This document shows, one piece after another, positions 16,589 to 22,832 of a stretch of 54,155 nt of DNA. Every line of letters begins with the position of its first letter. Positions within the stretch are counted from its first letter, which is position 1. Source of the stretch: an uncultured bacterium. GTDB taxonomy: Bacteria > Verrucomicrobiota > Kiritimatiellia > RFP12 > UBA1067. The notes beneath the pieces were generated by a model. The model searched no databases, was not told where the DNA came from, and was given only the letters and a program-made list of their open reading frames with translations. The stretch spans positions 1-54,155 of the forward strand of contig CACXPT010000002.1 in NCBI GenBank assembly GCA_902769585.1, written 5' to 3'. The position numbers and the translations under genes are program-made.

Positions 16589-17134
16589 ATGACCCTCGCC
16601 TGGCTCATATTCCGCGCAAGTATCCTGACACCATGGTTGGGATACTTGTGCTGGAGCGACGCGAAGCTCCGCAGGCTCCCGAACGTGCTGACGCTCGGTG
16701 GGCTTGCGGCGGGGCTTTGCGCGCAGGCCGGGTGGAACGGGTGGCATGGATTCACGGATGCGCTCGGGGCGGCTGGGATTGCGGTTGCTTTTCTGCTGAT
16801 CCCGTTTCTTGTCCGTGCTGCCGGCGCGGGCGACGTGAAGATGCTGGCGGCGTGCGGGGCGTTTCTCGGGATGCGGTGGATGCCGCTTTTCCTGATGGCC
16901 GTCTCGTTCGCCGGGCTCTTTGTGGCGCTCGCGATGCTCTTCATGCGCAAGGTGACGACGGCGCGGCTGAAGCACGCCTTCCGCTGCGTCTTCGACTGGA
17001 CGTACGACAGGAAGGCTGGCAAGGCGGCGCTTCCGCCTAAGACGGACGAGCGCGCCCGCGTTCCCTTCGGGATCGCCATCGCCATCGGCACATGGCTCAC
17101 CCTCATCACGGAGGCCGTTCTGCTATGTCGGTGA
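16589..17134 (+). CDS. cpaA: Prepilin peptidase (TadV/CpaA family)
   Basis: This 181-residue polytopic membrane protein carries both aspartate motifs of type IV prepilin peptidases: WSDAKLRRLPN (Asp about 24) and AGAGDVKM (the GxGD-type Asp about 81), with VPFGIAIAIG near the C-terminus. It lacks the N-methylation domain of long PilD enzymes, as usual for the Tad type. It should process the Flp pilin and the pseudopilins at 15931, 17125 and 20036, which share a G-(S/A)-(I/V)-x-x-E site. It lies 21 bases after flp, and its 3' end overlaps the next gene by 10 bases. Confidence 0.92.
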   Translation: MTLAWLIFRASILTPWLGYLCWSDAKLRRLPNVLTLGGLAAGLCAQAGWNGWHGFTDALGAAGIAVAFLLIPFLVRAAGAGDVKMLAACGAFLGMRWMPLFLMAVSFAGLFVALAMLFMRKVTTARLKHAFRCVFDWTYDRKAGKAALPPKTDERARVPFGIAIAIGTWLTLITEAVLLCR

Positions 17135-17826
17135 TGCGCAACGGGAGGGTCGCGCTCCTGCGCGACCGCTGCGGCTCCATACTCATGGAGACGGTGCTGG
17201 TGATGCCGCTTCTCCTGCTGCTCATCTTCGGCATCATCCAGTTCGCGCAGATTTGGATGGCGCGGCAGTTCGTCGTCTATGCAGCGGCCTGCGCGGCGCG
17301 GGCGATGACAGTGGTGCTGCCTGATGAGCAACCGGACGCCGCCGACAAGGCCGCAAAGCTGGCGCTCTCGTGGCTCTGCCTTGTCGAGGCTGACGCGGAA
17401 AGCAAAAACGATGGCGTTGAAGTTCCAGGATGGGGCTTGATACCCGGCTCGCGTTCGGTAGATCGCCGCGTGACCGTGAAAGTGCTTAAAGATGGCGACG
17501 GTAAACGGTATGACGGCACGAAAGACGAGAACCCCTTCGTGGGCGTGACGGTGAAATTTCGTTTTCCGCTTCTCATTCCCGGCATGGCAATCAACACGAT
17601 TATCGGCAACTTTGCAGATCGAGACCGCGACCAACCGCTAGCGCAGGGCGCGGACTTCTACGGCAACCTGGCGTCGGCGAGCAGCAATCCCATAGTCGAT
17701 ATTGACGGCTGGCCGTACATCAACTTTGAGGAGACGTGCATCCTGCCGATGCCGTATTCGCCGAGCAATTTCCCGAAGGGCGGCTACGACGGCTGCCGCA
17801 TCAATGGTTTTGGAGGAGGCGGCTGA
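17125..17826 (+). CDS. tadE: TadE-like pseudopilin
   Basis: The 233-residue protein starts at ATG 17125 inside the end of the peptidase gene (an ATG at 17134 is an alternative). Near the N-terminus it has a class III signal, RCG|SILMETVLVMP, with Glu at +5 and a hydrophobic helix (LLLLLIFGIIQFAQIWMA), the pattern of TadE/TadF minor pilins. The remaining 180 residues are a soluble domain of unknown fold. TadE-type pseudopilins are thought to prime or cap the pilus. It is translationally coupled on both sides: its stop overlaps the next ATG (TGATG at 17824-17828). Confidence 0.82.
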   Translation: MSVMRNGRVALLRDRCGSILMETVLVMPLLLLLIFGIIQFAQIWMARQFVVYAAACAARAMTVVLPDEQPDAADKAAKLALSWLCLVEADAESKNDGVEVPGWGLIPGSRSVDRRVTVKVLKDGDGKRYDGTKDENPFVGVTVKFRFPLLIPGMAINTIIGNFADRDRDQPLAQGADFYGNLASASSNPIVDIDGWPYINFEETCILPMPYSPSNFPKGGYDGCRINGFGGGG

Positions 17827-20036
17827 TGCTGAAGATCCTCCATGACAGGCTCGTTCGGCTTGGGCGCGACGAAGACGGCGTGGCGCTTGTCGTCACGCTC
17901 GGCGTATTCATGTTCCTCTACGTCGCCTGCGCGAGTGTCTATGCCGTCGGCATGGCGGTCAAGGAGAAGATGCATCTTCAAGGCGCCTGCGACGCGGCCG
18001 CGTATTCCGCCGCGATCGTCCAGGCCGACACCTTCTCGCGCATCGCAACCATCAACCGCGCAATGTCGTGGACGTACCAGCAGATGACCCGCCGCCAGAT
18101 GGACTACATCGTCTGGCAGTGGCTGGAGGAGGTAATCGAACATCACAGAGAAGACAGAAACGCGGCCCAGCAATATGCCTTTAACCATAATCAATGTTCC
18201 GACACGGTTGGCGGGAAGTGCTCGCAGCCACACCCCTGTTATGGACATGGAACGGGCTGGTATTGCAGCGACATCACACTTGAGGGCAGTGTTCCGAAAA
18301 CATTTACTGAAACTGAACTTGGAACTTTGATCCATACAGGTTTCCCAGAGTGGTTGCAAAAAACCAATTCAGCTTCTTTTTATTCCCAGTCTGCGACATT
18401 GGCTGGCCTGGGGCTTCAGATTGATGACGATCTCGAGAACATTTACGAGATGAGCAAGGCCGTGGAAGCTTTGGCGCGGGATCTCCCAGAAAAGGTCAAA
18501 GATGCAACGGGAGCGATTCTCAATGCCAACGTTCCAAGGTATATGAGGGAGGGAGACTGCCAGTATTTCATCAAGCAGGACACCAATCCTCAGACGAGTT
18601 ATTTCAAGTCTTTTGAAAATACGCCGCACGACGAGCAGATTCTCATTTCCTACGACAACAGCGAAGTGAAATCGACGGATTTCATTTTCAAAACTGGCAT
18701 TGACAAATGGTTCGTGCGCGGATACGAGAAAAAACGAGACGGAGGAGATGGCATCCACCGATCATACGACCATGATAGGCCAGGACCGCCGCTTCGGGCG
18801 TATTGGACATGGTGGGCAACCGGATGGAAATGTGGAACCACGAGCGGGATTCACTGGAGCATTCCCGATTCCTTCAAGACCAACTGCGGGCATTCACATG
18901 ACAAATGCCAATGTTCAGAGACGGGGGCGGTTTCCGGCAAATACGTTTCTGGCGTAGGATTTGACAGTTTCAATAGAGCATTTCGGAAATATTCGACCGA
19001 TATTGTCAGAAAGGTGATGAAAGCGCAATGTTGTGCCGACAACAGCAGGCGCTATGACAATCGTTTCAAGGGGCATTTGCGGACTTTTCAGAACGAGCCT
19101 GTTCGTGCCAAGCCGCTGAAGCTCAAGAGGGAATATTTCGGCAAGGCTGGCACGATTACGGTGGGGCTGGCGCGGAGGAACGAGAATCCGTGGTTCTCGG
19201 TATTTGGTCGCGTGACGGGCGGGATATACTCGGCATTTTCGCCGGTGTCGGACAGCTGGACGTACTGCTTCGCGTCCGCCAAGGCTGGCTACAAGCTCTA
19301 CCACGAGCCGAACGACTGGTACATCAACGCGCATCTCGGTAGCAGTCACCGCACATGGAAGCTTGACGACTGGGAAGAGGAACTCAACGGAAAAGCTCGC
19401 GTCGAGAACGGTCCGCGCGACTACTGCATCGACTGGAAGCAGGAGGAGTCCAAGTTCGCCGGTTGGTATTGGGAGTACAAGAAGGACAAGCACGGCAGAT
19501 ATGTCCGTGACAAAGACGGCCAGCGGATCAGGGAAACGCTTGTCACGGAATGGACTTTGGTAGACGACCTTAATCCAACATGGCGGCAGAGCTGGAATCT
19601 CGTGCAGGACGACTGGGACGCGGTTATGGTGCCTGTGCGCCAGGCCGATTCAAAGGCGGAGGAGGTGGCCAACTACTCACTCCTCGAATGGTGGCAACAG
19701 CGCCTGTCGGGGCAGTACAGCAACGTCTCGGACATTCCCGACCGCTATGAGCCGGCTTGGCAGGACCAAGACAGGGGTTATCTTGCGTCGCTCGTCAACG
19801 GCGCCGCCTGGCAGGTGCTTTCGGGAAGCGGCGCGCCGAACACGAGCGTGACGGCCGGACCTTCGGAGGGCGACGCAGGGGACACTCTGAACGGACGCCT
19901 GGCGGGGGACGTTTGGGAAGACCACTGGAAGCGCGGGATCCCGCCGCCGACGGCTACGGGGACGAGTCAGTGGAATATCGGAAGCCCTGGCACCAACCTT
20001 GACTGGAACCAGATCGGAGACGAAATGTACCACTGA
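17826..20036 (+). CDS. Large TadG-like pilus-associated membrane protein
   Basis: This 736-residue protein begins MLKILHDRLVRLGRDEDG, followed by a hydrophobic helix (VALVVTLGVFMFLYVACASVYAV) and the segment MHLQGACDAAAYSAAIVQADTF, which resembles the N-terminal part of TadG proteins. The +5 Glu of true pilins is absent, so it is probably anchored, not processed. The rest is a large extracytoplasmic region with scattered Cys (about 165-200) and many Trp/Tyr. Codon use in about 18120-19100 is more A/T-rich than in the neighbours, hinting at a variable or recently acquired segment. Overlapping starts and stops on both sides imply one operon with the TadE-like genes. Confidence 0.72.
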   Translation: MLKILHDRLVRLGRDEDGVALVVTLGVFMFLYVACASVYAVGMAVKEKMHLQGACDAAAYSAAIVQADTFSRIATINRAMSWTYQQMTRRQMDYIVWQWLEEVIEHHREDRNAAQQYAFNHNQCSDTVGGKCSQPHPCYGHGTGWYCSDITLEGSVPKTFTETELGTLIHTGFPEWLQKTNSASFYSQSATLAGLGLQIDDDLENIYEMSKAVEALARDLPEKVKDATGAILNANVPRYMREGDCQYFIKQDTNPQTSYFKSFENTPHDEQILISYDNSEVKSTDFIFKTGIDKWFVRGYEKKRDGGDGIHRSYDHDRPGPPLRAYWTWWATGWKCGTTSGIHWSIPDSFKTNCGHSHDKCQCSETGAVSGKYVSGVGFDSFNRAFRKYSTDIVRKVMKAQCCADNSRRYDNRFKGHLRTFQNEPVRAKPLKLKREYFGKAGTITVGLARRNENPWFSVFGRVTGGIYSAFSPVSDSWTYCFASAKAGYKLYHEPNDWYINAHLGSSHRTWKLDDWEEELNGKARVENGPRDYCIDWKQEESKFAGWYWEYKKDKHGRYVRDKDGQRIRETLVTEWTLVDDLNPTWRQSWNLVQDDWDAVMVPVRQADSKAEEVANYSLLEWWQQRLSGQYSNVSDIPDRYEPAWQDQDRGYLASLVNGAAWQVLSGSGAPNTSVTAGPSEGDAGDTLNGRLAGDVWEDHWKRGIPPPTATGTSQWNIGSPGTNLDWNQIGDEMYH

Positions 20037-20821
20037 TGAAAGCGAACAAACAGAGACGCGGAAGCGTGCTGATGGAATTCATCATTGTCTTTCCGATATA
20101 CCTCATCCTCTTTGCGGGGACTGTGGCGATCGGCGACATGCTCATCCACTCTAACCGGCTCATTTCCGTAGACCGCGTGGCGGCGTTTGATGTTGACGGA
20201 CATGGCCAAGGATCAGTCAGCGGAACGTCGTCCGCTTGGAACACGATGGTCCAGATGGCGTTTCACCCAGGAGTTGAGATCGCGGACGACGGCTTAGACC
20301 AGGACACTCTTTCCGAGAATACAAATGCTCATTATGCCGATGAAACCGGGCCTTGGTCCGTCTGTGCGCTGTCCGCCACGACGAACAGCTACAAACTTCT
20401 TGCCGGCGGGACGCTCGGGCAGCTGCTTGCGGCGCGCATGCTGGTGGGCGGCGGAGGCCCGGACATCCTGGACGAGTTCGCGGGTAGCGTGAACATGGTC
20501 TCAAAGGACACGCGAAATGGGGCTAGCTTCTATACGCTCAAGCGCCGCGACCACTACAAGCAACGCAACGAGAAGAGAAGGGGGACGAACAAGTACATAG
20601 ATGCAGATTCGCGGAACTGGCGCGACAGGGATTTCGTCTCTCGTCTCCTCAGGAGGGACGCAAACAAAACCGAATACTGGAAGTCAGAGGTGGCGAACGA
20701 GGGCTGGCATTCGGCGGACACCATAAACGGCGGAAAGAATCTTGCGCTGCGTTCGGAGGCGTCAGGTAGGAACCTTGGAGACTACAAACGTTATTCTGAG
20801 TTTGTCAAGTTGAGTGAGTGA
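20036..20821 (+). CDS. Second TadE-like pseudopilin
   Basis: The 261-residue protein starts at ATG 20036 within the previous stop. MKANKQRRG|SVLMEFIIVFPIYLILFAGTVAIG is a class III prepilin site (Glu at +5) plus helix, matching the 17125 product. Two pseudopilins around a TadG-like protein is the common TadE-TadF-TadG arrangement, so this may be the TadF equivalent. The soluble part (about 40-261) contains a Gly-rich turn and a basic, aromatic region with no recognised domain. Confidence 0.8.
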   Translation: MKANKQRRGSVLMEFIIVFPIYLILFAGTVAIGDMLIHSNRLISVDRVAAFDVDGHGQGSVSGTSSAWNTMVQMAFHPGVEIADDGLDQDTLSENTNAHYADETGPWSVCALSATTNSYKLLAGGTLGQLLAARMLVGGGGPDILDEFAGSVNMVSKDTRNGASFYTLKRRDHYKQRNEKRRGTNKYIDADSRNWRDRDFVSRLLRRDANKTEYWKSEVANEGWHSADTINGGKNLALRSEASGRNLGDYKRYSEFVKLSE

Positions 20822-20822
20822 C

Positions 20823-21206
20823 ATGCGCCATATCCTAAACATATTACTTCTTGCAGCGGCGGCGGCTCCTTTCGTGATGCCGCCGAACGCCGTCGTGAGC
20901 GGAGTGAACGCCGAAGGCGGCTGGCGCCAGAACGGCGAGATGTCGCTTTCCTACCGCCAGACGCGCGCGCAGTTTGGCTCAAGGTTCTCGGCGGCGGGGT
21001 GGCGTCACAAACATTCCGTCGCGATTGCGAAGGACCGCGTGGTAGAGTCCTGGGAACGCGGCGACGAGACGCTGACATTCATGGTCTGGGGGCAGGCGCC
21101 GGACAAGACGGGTTTCTCATGGGGCGTGTCGCAGACGTCGACTCGCCCGATTCAGAATAAATGCACGATAAAAAGAAAAACGGAAGAGAAGGAGCAACGA
21201 AGATGA
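20823..21206 (+). CDS. Small exported protein of unknown function
   Basis: The 127-residue product starts at ATG 20823, one base after the pseudopilin stop. MRHILNILLLAAAAAPFVMPPNA looks like a signal peptide or N-terminal anchor. The remainder is Trp/Arg/Ser-rich with no known domain (SLSYRQTRAQFGSRFSAAGW). The tail is very basic, and its stop (21204-21206) overlaps the next ATG. Position between the pseudopilins and the repeat protein suggests a pilus accessory role, but nothing in the sequence proves it. Confidence 0.55.
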   Translation: MRHILNILLLAAAAAPFVMPPNAVVSGVNAEGGWRQNGEMSLSYRQTRAQFGSRFSAAGWRHKHSVAIAKDRVVESWERGDETLTFMVWGQAPDKTGFSWGVSQTSTRPIQNKCTIKRKTEEKEQRR

Positions 21207-21808
21207 AAAAACTGCTGATTGCGACGGTGTGCGTCGTAGCGATGATGGTGGGGGCGCAAGAGGTGACGCTAGTTGACGAAGCGCTGCCTTCGGCTAAGGG
21301 ATGGAGTCCTCTTGGATTTGCATTCGCGCCGGTGCGATATCTCCAGTTCCCCGGCGAGGGGAGCGACGTTGACGGGTTGCGGATCGCCCTGACTGTGGGA
21401 CACAACCGTCAGGTCAACGGCATCGACATCGGGGCGATTGGGAGTTGGGCGGACGGAGAAATCAACGGTCTGGCCTTTTCCGGCCTGTTCAAATGCTGCG
21501 GAGGTGCGGAGTTCGGTCTCCATTTTTCGTCTGTGGCGAACTATTCGTCAGGCCCTCTGAACGGCATCCAGATTGCGCTTGTCAACAGCTCCTATTGCGC
21601 CAACGGTCTGCAGGCCGGGATTGTGAACTACGTGTCGGAGGGGAGCGGGTTACAGCTTGGCCTGTTCAACATGGCGGAGACCTTTGGCGGTCTCCAGATC
21701 GGACTCGTCAACACGGCGATGAACTACAGTGGCATCCAGATCGGACTTGGCAACATCATCGGCGAATCGCCGCTCACGGCGTGCGTACTCTTCAACGCCT
21801 GGTTCTGA
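21203..21808 (+). CDS. Exported GLQIGLVN-type repeat protein
   Basis: The 201-residue protein has a signal peptide (about 1-18, ending MMVGAQ) and, in its second half, repeated short units such as GIQIALVN, GLQAGIVN, GLQLGLFN, GLQIGLVN and GIQIGLGN. The units recur roughly every 15-20 residues, which suggests a small beta-solenoid. Similar repeats occur in LA_2272-type surface proteins; this is resemblance, not proof. It follows the previous gene with a four-base overlap and precedes two lipoprotein genes, so it is probably part of the envelope portion of the locus. Confidence 0.65.
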   Translation: MKKLLIATVCVVAMMVGAQEVTLVDEALPSAKGWSPLGFAFAPVRYLQFPGEGSDVDGLRIALTVGHNRQVNGIDIGAIGSWADGEINGLAFSGLFKCCGGAEFGLHFSSVANYSSGPLNGIQIALVNSSYCANGLQAGIVNYVSEGSGLQLGLFNMAETFGGLQIGLVNTAMNYSGIQIGLGNIIGESPLTACVLFNAWF

Positions 21809-21817
21809 GGGGAGAAC

Positions 21818-22414
21818 ATGAAAAGAATCTGCTTGATTGGAATCTTGGCATTTGCGGGCGGCTGCGCGACGGTCGGAGAGCTGTCGGAGCCGAAGGACAT
21901 TCCATCCATCGTGAAGAGCTATCGCATCGAGGCGCTCGAGGCGCGCACGGGTGATGTCGCGACGATGCTTGACCTTGACGAGTGCACGGAGTCGGCGGTC
22001 CTCATGTCTGTCGGGCTTTCGGGCGTGCCGTCGGTGGCCGGGCACTTTCCCGTCCGCCAGCTTGTCGCGCGCGAGTTCCAGAAGGTCGTCGTGGGCAATT
22101 TCCGGACGGTAATGCCGGAGGAGGAGCCGAAGCTCGAAGTGAGAATCGTTTCTGATCGTCTGTCCGTCAAGCGGAGCTGGTCGCGCGTGACGGCCGAAAT
22201 GATCTTTGAGGTGCAGCTGGTCGATCCGGAGCACAGTCGGCGTCCCTATTTCCGTAAGAACTACCGTCTGAGCGCCGAATCCGTCCAGCGTCGGAAAGAG
22301 GAGGTGCCTCTCTGCGTATATTCCTGCATCCAGAACCTCGCGCGCAGCTTCCTCGAGGACGTCTCGAAGGATTCGCTTGTCATTGCGCGACTGAAGGCGC
22401 TGGGGGGCGATTAG
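21818..22414 (+). CDS. Predicted lipoprotein of unknown function
   Basis: The 198-residue precursor has a lipobox (LAFAGGC, Cys about 17) after a basic, hydrophobic signal. The mature part alternates charged and hydrophobic residues, with a central EPKLEVRIVSDRLSVKR segment and no family I recognise. An outer-membrane role next to the secretin system is plausible; RcpB/CpaD-like function cannot be shown from sequence. ATG 21818 follows AGGGGAGAAC. Confidence 0.65.
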   Translation: MKRICLIGILAFAGGCATVGELSEPKDIPSIVKSYRIEALEARTGDVATMLDLDECTESAVLMSVGLSGVPSVAGHFPVRQLVAREFQKVVVGNFRTVMPEEEPKLEVRIVSDRLSVKRSWSRVTAEMIFEVQLVDPEHSRRPYFRKNYRLSAESVQRRKEEVPLCVYSCIQNLARSFLEDVSKDSLVIARLKALGGD

Positions 22415-22472
22415 GTGATGGAATTTGTGAACAGTTGAGATTTGCGAACAATACGAAGAAAGGAAGTGCGAA

Positions 22473-22832
22473 ATGAAGAAAATGATTAAAGTGGTTGCTG
22501 CCGGCATGCTTCTGGCTGTGACTGGCTGCATGTCGAATGCGGTGACGTTCTGCGCGTCATCAATACCGGTCGAGCAGGACAAGTATTCAATTCTTGCCGA
22601 CGAGATTACAGGTACGTGTACACAGACCAGCTGGCTGTTCTTCACGTTCGGTCTCGGAGGCTCCGGGCAGCGCCATGCCTATCGTGACGCGCTCAGCCAG
22701 GTGCCGAGTGCCGACGGGCTAGTTTCCATGGCCGTTGACGAGGAATACTTCATACTCGTTCCGTTCGCCCTGCCGAGTTTCTACACGACTCGCGTGACGG
22801 GCACACCGATCAAGCTCGGACGCAACGACTGA
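22473..22832 (+). CDS. Small predicted lipoprotein
   Basis: The 119-residue precursor has a lipobox (LLAVTGC, Cys about 19). The mature 100 residues include a Gly-rich hydrophobic stretch (WLFFTFGLGGSGQ) that may associate with membrane. Its stop overlaps the start of the first kinase gene (TGATG at 22830-22834). Ribosome site AAAGGAAG. No family recognised. Confidence 0.65.
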   Translation: MKKMIKVVAAGMLLAVTGCMSNAVTFCASSIPVEQDKYSILADEITGTCTQTSWLFFTFGLGGSGQRHAYRDALSQVPSADGLVSMAVDEEYFILVPFALPSFYTTRVTGTPIKLGRND

